From positions 25,406,031 to 25,470,030 of the forward strand of contig NC_019866.2 in NCBI RefSeq assembly GCF_002234675.1: 64,000 nt of DNA, in the 5' to 3' direction. Source of the stretch: Oryzias latipes. Lineage: Eukaryota; Chordata; Actinopteri; Beloniformes; Adrianichthyidae. The notes beneath the pieces are model-generated. The model searched no databases, was not told where the DNA came from, and saw nothing but the letters and a program-made list of their open reading frames with translations. Below, piece by piece: positions 1-21,633 of this stretch (the first letter of the stretch is position 1; each line of letters opens with the position of its first letter). A program made the translations under genes and the position numbers.

Positions 1-699
1 ACATATTTGCTTTTATTTTCATTTTTGTGGGGGTCCAATACTCTGCTGTATACCGTAGGACAAAACGGCGTGAACAGCACACCTGCTTTGTTTTTCAGCA
101 CAGGTGATCATCTGATGAGAGCATTTCCTCCCTTCACACCTCTCAGCTTTCACTCACACCTTCCTCCTCTCCTTCCAGCAACAGGCGTCCATTTTGCACG
201 GGCCATTGTTGTGGCCAGTCTGAGGCACACCTGTGAGGTGGGAGGGATTATGTCAGCAGAGAAGTGCTTCCTATTACAGATTTAGTCTCATTTATGAACA
301 ATGTTGGAGAAAAAGGTTTCGTGTGTGTGTGCAGAAAATGTTTCAGATATTTTAGTTCAACTTGTGATAATGGGGGGGGGGGGGGGGACCAAATTGTTGT
401 GTTGTTTAAATGTTGTTGTTTGTATTGTGATGATTCACAAGTGCACACACACTTGTCCTGAATAGATAATAAAGCAACATTAGTCAAAACTTCCTTAAAC
501 ACACTGTAAATGTGCTCATTTTTGGTGTCAAATCTGACTTTTTACTACAGGAGCCCAAAGGAAACTGCCCCCCTCTGCAACCTGCCCCCAGTGGACGTTG
601 CTGGAACTAGTCGTGGGTTTTGTTTTTCTCTTAGGGCCATGTTTGTTACGTATTTTGAAGTCACCCGCGCGCTGGCAGGTTTCTTTAGGGGTTTTATTT

Positions 700-907
700 A
701 CAGTCTTTCTTCCGTTTGCGCCAGCATGTTATCCCACTCCGGAACAACAGGGGGCGAAACTGCGCTTCGCCGCTCGAACCGGAAGCAGAGCGTAGAGGAA
801 GCGGAAACAGCCGGAAGTGGAGGACGCTGGAAACAGCATATTTACACTTATTTGTTTTCCTGGACAGCAGTTACATTTCTTCGAGTGCATCAACAGTAGC
901 CGTCAGA
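700..907 (+). promoter_or_regulatory. gps1: Putative gps1 promoter and 5' UTR
   Basis: This GC- and CpG-rich stretch lies directly upstream of the gps1 start codon at 908. It contains an ETS-type site (CCGGAAGT, 811-818) and further GGAA cores near 775-805, as is usual for TATA-less housekeeping promoters. No TATA box is visible. The transcription start cannot be placed from sequence alone; the region is called from base composition, motif and position. The preceding 1-700 shows only a poly-G run near 371-388 and no gene. Confidence 0.5.
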
Positions 908-11698
<10,791 letters not shown>

Positions 11699-11826
11699 GG
11701 AAGGACGCCGGATCCCTGCGGTCACCACACCTCACCGCAAAGATGTCTGACCCCAGGAGACTGCTCAAGTTTGGTGTTTGTTGGTTAGATTGTCATGTGA
11801 CGCGGTGCAGAGATCAGACCCTTCAC

Positions 11827-11832
11827 AATAAA
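11827..11832 (+). terminator. gps1: gps1 polyadenylation signal
   Basis: An AATAAA hexamer lies 129 bases after the gps1 stop codon, on the gene strand. It is the first canonical signal downstream; another AATAAA lies at about 11894. Confidence 0.7.
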
Positions 11833-12040
11833 AGCTGAGCATGAGCTGCAGATGTGCTGCTGCTGTTCAAACTCTTGTCCACTGAGGTTTCAAAATAAAA
11901 CTACAACTGCTGCACACCAACTGCTGTTTAATTTGAATATTCAAGACATTTACAGAATTAAATGCATCCGCTCTTATGTTGTAAACTTTTATTTTGAATG
12001 AATATCTTGTTGGAGGCCCCCACAGTTTACGACAGAACAG

Positions 12041-13642
12041 TCATGGCCAAAAGTTTAGAGAATTTATATTAAATATTAGTTTCTACTTTTAGAACTTAGT
12101 TTCAGATGTGCGATGAGCTGCATAGCATTACAAAAACTTCACGTGTGTCAAAGGCTTTTATCCACGATCACATGACATTAATGCAGAGAGTCGGTGTTTG
12201 CAGAGCTGGCCCTTCTTTTTCAGGACCTCTGCAGTCCAACGGGGCACACTGTCAATCAACTTCTTTCAAATTTTGTTTGTTCAGCCGCCTCTTGAGGATT
12301 GACCACAAGTTCTCATTGGGATTCAGATCTGGGGAGTTTCCAGGCCATGGACCCAAAATGTCAACGTTTTGGTCCCCGAGTCACTTAGTCCTCACTTTAG
12401 CCTTAAGGCCCGGCTGCTCCACGGTTCTGGAAGATGCATTGTTGGTCACCAAAGTGCTGGATTGTTGGAGGAAGGTGCTGTTGGAGGGTGTTTGTACCGT
12501 TCTGGATTCATGGCTGCGTTTTGGGGGAAAGTTGTAAGAGGGCCCTCTCCCTTGGATGAGAAGCAACCCCACCCATGAATGGTCTCAGGATGCTTTACTG
12601 TTGCGAGACACAGGACTGATGGTGGCGCTCACCTTTTCGGCTCCGGACAATCCCAAACAATCAGAAAGAGGCATCATGGGAGAATCTGACTCTGCCCCGG
12701 TCCTCATCAGTCCATCCGCTGTACTTTCTGCAGAAGATCAATCTGGTCCTGATGTTTTTTTGGAGAGAAGTGGCTTCTTTGCTGCCCTTCTTGACACCAG
12801 GCCATCTTCCAAAAGCCTCACTGTGATGCAGATGCGTCACACCTGCCGGCTGCTGTTCCTGAGCAGCTCTGCTCTGGTGGACCTCCCATCCAGAATCCTC
12901 TTTAGGGGACCATCCTGGAGCTTGCTGGACTTTCTTGGACGCCCTGAAGCATCTTAAGAAGAATTGAACTTCTTTCCTTAAGCTTCTTGATGATCCTATC
13001 AATTTCTGACTTAGGTGCAATCTTAGTTGCTACAATATCATCACCTGTGAAGCCATTTTTATGCAACGCAATGTAGGCTGCACGTCTTTCTTTGCAGGTC
13101 ACCATGGTTACCAATGGAAGAACAATGCTTTCAAGTATCTCCCTCCTTTCAACATGTCAAGTCTGCCATTGTAACCCCATCAGCCCGACATAACGATCTC
13201 CAGCCTGGTGCTCGTCAACGTTCTCACCTGAGTTAACGAGACGAGGCCTTAAATGATCAGCAGCTCCTGTAACCCTTGTTCTATCCTAGGCACTTAAACA
13301 TTGGGAGGTGGGTCATCTAGACCCACTAGACAGTGCTCTGAACCTTTTTTCTTCAATGATTTGTGATCTTCACTGGTGTCCATGGATTACATGAAATCTT
13401 TCCACCTTTATCCACCTTTGTCATGGTAGGGAGAACACGTCAATGGAAGGGGGGGGGGGGGGGGTCATAGAATAGCATAGGGGTTAATTCCAGCATTAAA
13501 ACGCAGTGGAAGGTTTTCTGGATTAAGCTCATTTTCATGGCAAAGAAGGATTATGTAATTAATCTGATCACTCTTCATAACATTCTGGAGTTTATGCAGA
13601 TGCTGTTTTAAAAACTTGATTAACTTTTCCAATTTCCATGAG
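12041..13642 (-). mobile_element. Degenerate Tc1-like transposon with a nested MITE
   Basis: The left end (ACAGTCATGGCCAAAAGTTT, near 12041) is a known type of Tc1 terminus. The - strand encodes broken transposase: 12902-13114 gives the N-terminal helix-turn-helix region (ALHKNGFTGDDIVATKIAP), and 12661-13020 overlaps it in another frame with the piece GWTDEDRGRVRF near the first catalytic aspartate. Several frameshifts and stops make it inactive. The 5' flank of the transposase is interrupted at 13273-13483 by a TTAA-type MITE, and Tc1 subterminal sequence resumes after it up to about 13640. The far terminus is too diverged to fix exactly. Confidence 0.75.
13273..13483 (+). mobile_element. 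piggyBac-like MITE, copy 1 (211 bp)
   Basis: The element starts CCCTTGTTCTATCCTAGG and ends ATAGCATAGGGG, inverse termini of a family seen four times in this window. The right flank is TTAA and the left flank GTAA, a decayed TTAA duplication. It holds a long poly-G run near 13450-13464 and has no coding capacity. It is inserted in the Tc1-like element at 12041-13642. The superfamily call rests on the TTAA target and CCCTTG ends, not on any transposase. Confidence 0.8.
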
Positions 13643-13689
13643 GGGGGGATCTCAGCTTGGGGCCCTCCATGTTAGGACAGGCTGTGTTT

Positions 13690-14890
13690 TTCATGAGCTG
13701 AATATTTAGACACATCTGAAGTCCAGAGTTGTGTAACAGGATGGGTGGAGATGACGTTCACTTATCACATCACTTTAGGGATTGGAATTTAGAAAATAAA
13801 CTCCACATTCTAGGAGATAAAGCAGGACTCCTCTCAGTGTGCAATCAGTCACGTTACAGTTTATTCAGGGGTCGCTGCATGATGCATCTTACTCTGCAGC
13901 AGGAGCCGCTCCGGCTCACAGTGAGACCTGTCCAAGAGCCTGAAGGCCGAAGGCGGCGAACGTTTCAGTGAATCCTCAGTGAAACTTCTTCCTCCGCCTT
14001 CAGGCCGTTTGAACAAGTCTTGCAGGACAAACCGAGCGTTTCCAAATAACCAGCAACCCAAACAAGAGAGACTGCAAGTTAGATGAGAGTTTAGAAGAAG
14101 GGAAAGTCAATGACAGAAGGTGACGTGTTAGGAGGGGCGGGTGGGGTCACGATGGTCCAGGTACAGCAGCCCACGCGGCGGTTCAGCAGCATACGACCAT
14201 CTGCTGCACACGACTCTACAGAGTAATGCAATCCACGGGTCTGAGCCAGTAAACAATCCAAATGTCAATGCCAATGCCATTGTCCAGAAAGAGAAAACAA
14301 CAGATCCATCATCAGGGAGGGGGTGGGGGCAGGAAATGATGTCAAACTGCTGTTAGAGGACAAGCCAATCAGGAACAGGAACACAGCTAGAATAGACGGG
14401 GCTAAAGGTCAAAGGGGAAAGGCTAATAAAACCGGGAGACCATTGTTTAGAATAAGAGAGATCTGCTGATTCCTGATCCTAAATTAGCTTGGAGCGGATC
14501 CCACGGGAACCGGATCTGAAGGTGACTCTGTGAAGAAAAAGGAGATGGGTTTGGTCTGTGGACAGAAGGACAGGAGCAGACGAGCTCATTATGGGATGGA
14601 AGAAAAAGGGGTTTTGATGCTGTTTGGTTCACTAACTAGTATTTACTGTCCACACACCATCGTTCTCTGTATTTTAGATCAAAAGTGTTTTATTCGCAGT
14701 AAAAACTGCTCGTCTCCCTTGAGGCCAAAGTTGATCTAAAGCAAAGACTGTTGGTGCCACGTTCACAAAGAACACTTCAGCCAAAACGTAGGACTCCCTT
14801 TACTTCCAGGATGTTGTTACGGTGAGTAAACTATCTTTACTGTGGGAAAAAAACATGTCTTTACAATAATCAGTTTGCTTTTTATCTAAG
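13690..14890. other. Intergenic sequence without recognisable gene
   Basis: No exon-like frame with splice sites, RNA gene or clear transposon end was found here. A partial inverted repeat (CCTGAAGG ... CCTTCAGG, about 13940-14004) is imperfect and was not called. Confidence 0.4.
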
Positions 14891-14894
14891 GGAG

Positions 14895-15215
14895 GGAAAC
14901 AGTGAACTGTTGCTTCCTCCCTGGAATTCCAAACACCACGACTGTGTGGATGGGGGAGGGTTCCCTCCCCAAATGGAGGAGCCTTGTTCAGGAGGGAGTG
15001 CGAGATCCACCAATGAATTGGTGCGGCGTCCGCGGTCATGTGGTCGATGTACCGGTTTGCTGTGATCCAATGATCAGCATACTATCAGTTGATCATTTTT
15101 CCAGTTCTCATGATGAGCTCTGGGTCACAACCACAAGGATGAGGCCCCGAATACAACACCCCCCCTTAGAGACACAGCGAGGAGCTCGGCGACCCGATGA
15201 GAAGATCAGAAGAGT
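14895..15215 (+). mobile_element. LINE 3'-region remnant (same family as 52540-53215)
   Basis: The order of phrases (GGCGTCCGCGGTCATGTGGTCGATGTACC, then ATGATGAGCTCTGGGTCA, then AGGATGAGGCCCCGAATACA) matches the better copy at 52660-52815 and the copy at 24715-24780. It is a diverged fragment of a non-LTR retrotransposon's C-terminal coding end. No complete frame remains. Confidence 0.6.
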
Positions 15216-15339
15216 CATTTGTGTCCTAATATCTGACTTCTATGTTTATGACATATCTTCAAAACTCATGAAACAGATCCCTGTTTTTACGCCATTTCCT
15301 AAAAAAAGAAAAATCCCAAGACACACAAGCAAATTGTAA

Positions 15340-16081
15340 AAAAAAAAACCTGTCGTCTGAATTAGTACTGTAGCGTCATTCTTATCAAAGGGTCACAAAT
15401 AGAAAAACAAGTCTTTTATGATCTTTCATATTCTGAACTACTCCGTGTCAATGAACACACAGCGGATGTTCTGGTCATAGGAAATGGATTTTTATACCAT
15501 TTGGGTGAAATTGAATAATTTACCACGGCACACCTGACCGTGTGTGATGGTGTACCACACCATACTGGTTACAAGACTCTGAAAGATCCACAGACATGTG
15601 GAGGATTTAGTCCAAGCTGTAGAGTCTGGCCCCATTGTGGCTTTTTGGAATTTTTGTGTCCCAAGCTCATCACCCGGCCAACGAAAGAGTGGTTAGGAAA
15701 AAAGTTCTGGAGGATTCTGGCCAGAGTCTGGGCCTCAACCCAATAGAGAACCAGAGGAGGGAGTGAACAGCAACAGCCCCAAAATGTCACTGCTCTAGAG
15801 AAGATCTGCATGGAGGAATGGACCAAAACAGCAAATGCAGAGTTCAAACCTGCTGAAGATCTGCAGGAAACCTTTGACCTCTGTCTAAACCAGCGTTATA
15901 TCACAAAGTACTGAGGTGAACTTTCTTATTGACCAAATCCTTCTTTTCTGCTCCATTATAGAAAGATTTCTTTGAAAATCAAACCACCAGATTTCCTGGA
16001 TTCTTTGTTTACAGTCCATCTCTCATGGTTGAAGTCTTCCTATGATGAAGATTACAGACCAAACTCATCTTCATCTTTATC
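15340..16081 (+). mobile_element. Tc1-like transposon A, C-terminal half, split by element B
   Basis: The + strand carries degraded transposase C-terminus: about 15715-15755 encodes the remnant of the DLNPIE-type motif and 15790-15914 ends with LCLNQRYITKY and a stop. It is followed by terminal-repeat sequence (TATTGACCAAATCC..., 15925-16080) of the same family as the solo terminus at 11395. This repeat breaks off at 16081 and resumes at about 17668-17712. The left end was not found, so the element is truncated as well as interrupted. Confidence 0.65.
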
Positions 16082-17667
16082 CAGTCAGGACCATAAATAT
16101 TTGGACATTACCACTGTGAATTTGAAATCAAACAACTCAGATGCCATTGAAGTGCAGACTTTCAGCTTTTATTCCATGGGTTGAACAAAAAGATTGTATT
16201 AAAATGTGTAAAACTAAAGCATTTTTAAACACAATCCCTTCATTTCATGGGCTGGTCAGTCATTGGACAAATGAAATAACTGCAAACCAAATGGTCATTC
16301 CCAATACTTGGTTGTTGGCGATGACAGCCTGAAGTCTTGAACTCATGGACATCACCAGATGCTGGTTTTCTCCTTCTGAATGCTCTGCCAGGCCTTTACT
16401 GCAGCGGCAAACAGTTGCTGTTTGTTTGTGGGCCTTTCTGTCTGAAGTTTAGTCTCCAACAAGTGAAATGCTGCTCAATTGGGTTCAGATCAGGTGACTG
16501 ACTTGACCATTCAAGAAGATTCCACTTCTTTGCTTTAATAAACTCCTGAGTTGCTTTGGCTGGAGGTTTTGGGTCGTTGTCCATCTGGATTATGAAACGC
16601 CGCCCAATCAGTTTGGCTGCTTTCACCTGAATCTGCGCAGACAGTCTGTCTCTGAACACCTCAGAATTCTTTAGGCTTCTGTCCTGTGTCACGTCATCAA
16701 TAAACACTAGTGTCCCAGTGCCACTAGCAGCCATGCACGCCCAGACCATCACACTGCCTCCACCGTGTTTTACTGATGATGTAGTGTGCTTTGGATCAGG
16801 AGCTTCTCCACGGCTTCTCCATTCTTTTCTCTTGCCATCATTCTGGTAGAGGTTGATTTTGGTTTCATCTGTCCAAAGAATGTTTTTCCAGAACTTTTTA
16901 GATGCTTTTTAGCAAAGTCCAATCTAGCCTTCCTATTCTTGAGGCTTATGAGTGGCTTGCATCTTGCAGTGTTCCCTCTGGATCTACTTTCATGCAGTCT
17001 TCTTTTGATGGTAGACTTGGATATTGATCCGCCTACCTCCTGGAGAGTGTTGTTCACTTGGTTGGCTGTTGTGAACGGGTTCCTCTTCACTGTGGAAATG
17101 ATTCTGCCATCATCCACCACTGTTGTCTTCCGTGGACGTCCAGGTCTTTTTGTGTTGCTGAGTTCACCAGTGCTTTCTTTCTTTCTCAGGATGGACCACA
17201 CTGTTGATGTTGCCACTCCTAATACTGTAGCAGTTTCTGGTTTCATGGTTTTTGTCTGTTTTCTTAGCTTAATGATGGCTCCTTTCACCTGCATGGAGAG
17301 CTCCTTTGACCGCATGTTGTCTGTTTACAGCAAAATCTTCCAAATGAAGCTCGAGTCCTCTAATCAACTCCAGGCCTTTTATCTGCTTCACTCATGATGA
17401 CATAACAAGGGAATTGCCCACACCTGCCCATTCAATAGCATGGAAGTCAATTGTCCAATTACTTACCATGAAATGAAGGGATTGTGTTTAAAAATGCTTT
17501 AGTTTTTCACATTTTTATGCAATCTTTTTATTCAACCCATGGAATAAAAGCTGAAAGTCTGCACTTCAATGGCATCTGAGTTGTTTGATTTCAAATTCAC
17601 TGAGGTAATGTACAGAAACTAAAGTAGAAAGAATGTGTCTCTGTCCAAATATTTATGGTCCTGACTG
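16082..17667 (-). mobile_element. Tc1-like transposon B, nearly full length with broken transposase
   Basis: This 1586-bp unit has long terminal inverted repeats: CAGTCAGGACCATAAATATT at the left and its inverse at 17648-17667, with homology extending about 130 bp inward at both ends. A TA lies at the right border, and at the left border two bases before the element. The - strand encodes transposase in two pieces. 17315-16770 has the N-terminal helix-turn-helix (MRSKELSMQVKGAIIKLRKQ) and the RPGRPRK hook. 16752-16396 has the catalytic core with aspartate in IIQMDNDPKP and the SPDLNPIE glutamate box. The segment with the first catalytic aspartate (WTDET type, about 16860-16885) is shifted out of frame, so the protein is inactive. 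It is inserted in element A. Confidence 0.9.
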
Positions 17668-17705
17668 TAGATGGAACAAGTAGTAGGATTGTGACTATTT
17701 TGACC

Positions 17706-17728
17706 CCCACACACACACACACACACAT
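17706..17728. repeat. CA microsatellite
   Basis: About ten CA dinucleotides follow a short C run right after the last trace of Tc1 element A. Confidence 0.85.
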
Positions 17729-17829
17729 TTATAAAGTAGTAAGTGTAAAGTTTATTCTTCTAAGACAAACTTTCTGCTCTTTGTCTATATTTTGGTGGCT
17801 GAAAAAAGCATCATCTGTAATTAAAACTA

Positions 17830-18950
17830 GGATGCTGAACTGAACTCAGCCTGTGATGTGACCTGAAGTTTGTTTAATATTTATTTGAACAGGGACTGTT
17901 CACATTAATGAACCTTTCTGTAAAATGTTCACTGAGACCAAACCTACAAAGTCTTATTAGCCTTCAGATTTAGGTGCTGCAGAGACACAAACTGTGCATG
18001 TACATGTTGTGAATGGGCTGCATTTTGGGAATTTCTGCACTAGTGAGAAGGGGAACAGATAATGAACACATTCATATGTTTTTCCGTCTGTTTAGGATTA
18101 GAAAAGTTCTGTTTATTTTCTTCTGATGCGTCTTTTTGGCGTGAATGACAGATTGCTGTTGACTTTGACCCCGCGGCGTTTGGACGTTCGCTCTCTGATT
18201 CTGAGTTGGAGCGGTAGGAGGAGGCGGCTGCCTGCACACAACACGTCACAGGGGCTGAATGAGTTGGATCTGACATGTTTTCCGGCCCAGCTGCATTCTT
18301 GGGGAGTGTGGGCCCCTGGAGCAGCAGATCCACCCCATAAAAGGACTCCAATGCCCCGGTGTTGACATTAAACATGTTTTATACATTAGTTTTGTCAAAA
18401 GTAGATCATTAAAAAAAAAGAACTTGAAGCTACAAGAGTAAACATCAGGAAGTTATGTCAAACAATGCAGTTCTCCGTGTTGCAGCTGGAATAAAGCAGC
18501 TGTGATGGGACTTCTTCCAGGCATTTGTTTATCCATGTGTTGGTTGAATACATAGATAAATGTAGGATATTTCTGTTTGATGGTAGAGGAAGTTCTGACA
18601 TTGCAAGGCCTCAGATTTCCCCTAAATGTCTCCTTAAACACCAGCGTGGCTCACATGAGTGCAGGGAAACTCTGTTTGATTCATGAGATTTTCAACTTTG
18701 CTGTGCTAAGTATTGGTATAATACTTAGCCCCCCCCCCCAAAAGCAGCTGGGATATTATTACTATTAAATTAATAGATGGTTATTGTTCTCACCAAAATG
18801 TACCAAGATGACCAATTCCAGGTTCTAACCTAGCTCCCTTATTCCTGTTGACCCCCCCCCCTTACTCATCTACCATCTGTCAATCAAACCACTGAGCTGA
18901 GTCCAAATTCTAAAAGCTGAACCCGTCAGCTTGATCCACTTCCTGCAGCT
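17830..18950. other. Intergenic sequence, nothing recognised
   Basis: Read on both strands, this segment shows only short accidental frames and two C runs (18729-18738 and 18852-18860). No splice-supported exon or repeat end was found. Confidence 0.4.
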
Positions 18951-18954
18951 CTGG

Positions 18955-19270
18955 TCAGCATGACTCCCCCTGTCCTCTCTCATTACCAACATTATTCCCC
19001 CTCCCTCACCACTGGAATTATTCCCCCCACCCTCAAAAAACCTGGATCAGATCCCTCCAACCTCAGTTATTTCTGTCTCATCTCTAATCTCTCTTCTTTA
19101 AAAAACTGTTGCTGTAAAACTTTTAATTTCTATAAACAATTCCAGTCTGACTCCCACCCCGCCCCCTTCGCCTCCCACCCCAAACGACCTCCTGCTTGCT
19201 GCTGATCCTGGTTTACTTTCCATCTGAGCTCTGCCTTTGACACCATCTCTCATTCCATCTCCTTCATGGA
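18955..19270 (+). mobile_element. LINE reverse transcriptase fragment (CR1/L2/Rex-like)
   Basis: The + frame at 18960-19205 reads SLTTGIIPPTLKKPGSDPSN followed by LSYFCLISNLSSL, which matches the conserved start of the reverse transcriptase domain in CR1/L2-like non-LTR elements. It continues into LSSAFDTISHSI, the motif A region with its aspartate (about 19215-19258). Frameshifts and stops mark it as a dead fragment. Confidence 0.7.
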
Positions 19271-20159
19271 CTCTCCGCCATCAACACCACAATCAGACCT
19301 GTGGGCTAGAAACGTATGCAGACAGACAAAGCTGTGTGTATGTGTGAGTGTGTGTGTGCGGGGGGGGGGCAGAGTATCGGTACCAAAGTGGAGTATTGAT
19401 ACCATCACGATGGGATCCATACGTAAAGAGCTTGAATTGACTTTCATGTTGATCTATCCGCAGTGTTGCCAGATTGGGCGAAAAACAGCCGGATTTGAGC
19501 AGAAAAGTAGGGGGGGGGGGTCGCAAGAGTCTGGTGATACGATACGTATCCCACTATTGTACCGGAACACATTTCCTTTTCTTTTTTTTAAGTATGACTT
19601 AGTAAAAACTCTACCTGAACATTAATACGTCTTTGATTGTAATAAGAAGGTAACATTCAGTATATTTAATGATCACTATGTCAAGCACTGCAACTGTGTC
19701 TCATAGAGAAGCTGCTGTTACCAAAGCAAATTCATTGTGCTTTTAATTTGGTAACTTCAAATATTCAAAGGGAACAGTCAACATTGTCTGATTTCCACAA
19801 CAAAATATATTTCAGTCTAAGAAAAACAATAGAATGAATGTGTCTGAACCCATAATGCTCTAAAAGTCTGATAGAGGAAATCAAGTTCTGATTATTTCCA
19901 ACATTAATGTAGATCCTCCAGAACTTTTGCAAGGCTCGGAGGGGGGGGGGGATTATTTCCAGAAACAAAAAAGTGTGAGGATGAAGCAAAAATCTATTGG
20001 AGAAGCGGATTAACTAGTTAATAACTGCATAATTGCTAGTTTTATGATAATAGTTCTCATCAGAACCGATAAATGACAGAGGATAAAAAAGGAACATCTT
20101 TAGAAAGCAGTGAAATGATGCGTTCACTGGAACTCCGGGTTGGCTGCGGCTCCTTGTGC

Positions 20160-21130
20160 TTTCAATTCAATTCAATTCAATTCAATTTTATTTGTATAGC
20201 CCAAAATCACAACAACAGTCGTCTCGATGGGCTTCGAAGTAAAACATGAAATCAAAAGGATCACGAATACAAAGAGTTCAATAGGAAAATACTAAAATGA
20301 ACTAACAAACTGACTAAGCTATACTGGCATACCTGCCCTTAGACCCCCCTTCGCGGTAAGGAAAAACTCCTAAAAAAACGTATTCCCGGAAAAAACGAAG
20401 AAACATCAGGGGTGCCCACATGAAGGAGGGATCCTCCCCCAGGACGGACAGGCGATTTACCAGAACTCTTAGAGAAGAATTAACTTATCTAAATCTACAA
20501 CTACATATATAAAAGTCCAGCAGACGAGCTTCATCCAGCCGTGGTTGGGGGGACAGTCAGTGGCGCGAGTCGAGCCGGAGACAGGAACCACAGCCAGGTG
20601 TAGGAGCAGGAGCAGAGACGAGGTACTCGGTCAGGTACAGAGCAGAGACGAGCCAGAGATGAGCCAGAGGCAGGATCCACAGCCAGGTGTAGGAGCAGGA
20701 GCAAAGGCGAGGCAGACGGTCAGGAACTGGAGCACGGATGAAACAACTGGAGTCTGGAAGCACTCCCACTCCCCAGGAGGGGAGAGAGGGACAATACATG
20801 AATCACTGCACCAAACAGAGGCATGGAGAACTAAATGATGAATTATGATCAAAAATAGAGGAGAGGAAGGGTAGAAGTAAAAAAGGAAAGAGGACAGAAC
20901 CCCAGAGCACCATAGTTACCCCAGCTTCAACTTCTAGCAGCCTTTTAAAAGAAATAGTTATTATTAAGTTTAATTTAAACAAACTAACATTAAGTTAAAT
21001 AATCTCTGAATACTAACTAGTCTGACAATAAGCCTGTCCAAAGAGGAATGTTTTCAGTCTTTCCTTTCTGTGGGAAACGGATCCAAACGGCTCTTTGAGG
21101 GCTAAAGGATGCGGAGCCCTGATCTAAACG
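20160..21130 (-). mobile_element. Non-LTR/SINE-type repeat tail, copy 1
   Basis: Five TTCAA units followed by TTTTATTTGTATAGCCCAAAATCA begin this copy. Read on the - strand, this is a 3' tail with pentanucleotide repeats, typical of fish LINE/SINE ends. Blocks such as GGAAAAACTCCTAAAAAAA, GGGATCCTCCCCCAGGAC and TTAGAGAAGAATTAACTTATCTA recur in the same order at 57607-57890. The block near 21070-21100 recurs inverted near 58950. No coding frame is visible. Confidence 0.6.
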
Positions 21131-21633
21131 TTTTTCCTGCAGAAGTTTCCTTTTTTCTCGCCTGTATTCTGATTTTTCCAGAAAAAAAATAACCAGTAGG
21201 TCATGTCATGACACTTCTACGCCTCAGAGGAGCGTTTTTAAAAATATTTTTTAGGTCTAAAAAAGTAATCCTAAGTATTTTCCACCTAGAGATGGACATG
21301 CGTTTAGATGGACAGGATAGGAAAACTCTAATGACCCAGAATTCCATCGGCATTTAAACACATCATCTACACACAAATCTAGAGGGGAGAAGTCTCAGAA
21401 CCCCTCCCGCACTGGTAACTGATCTGTGCGTAAAAGTGAATACACACTAGCAGCTACACATGACGCACAAAATGTTACAAATCACTCATATGCACACACA
21501 ATCCAAAGTAACACACAATAGTTTTGAGACTCTTCTCTCCTCACTCCTCCTCCTCATGCAGGGGACCCCTCCCCCCTCCTAAACTCTGGCTGACTTCCCC
21601 GCTGCTGCGCCTTCTTTTCCTCACTTTGGCGCA

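Noticed and set aside
16786..17397. 203-codon + strand frame, hydrophobic
   Set aside because: It is the antisense of the Tc1 transposase of element B and shows no independent signal.
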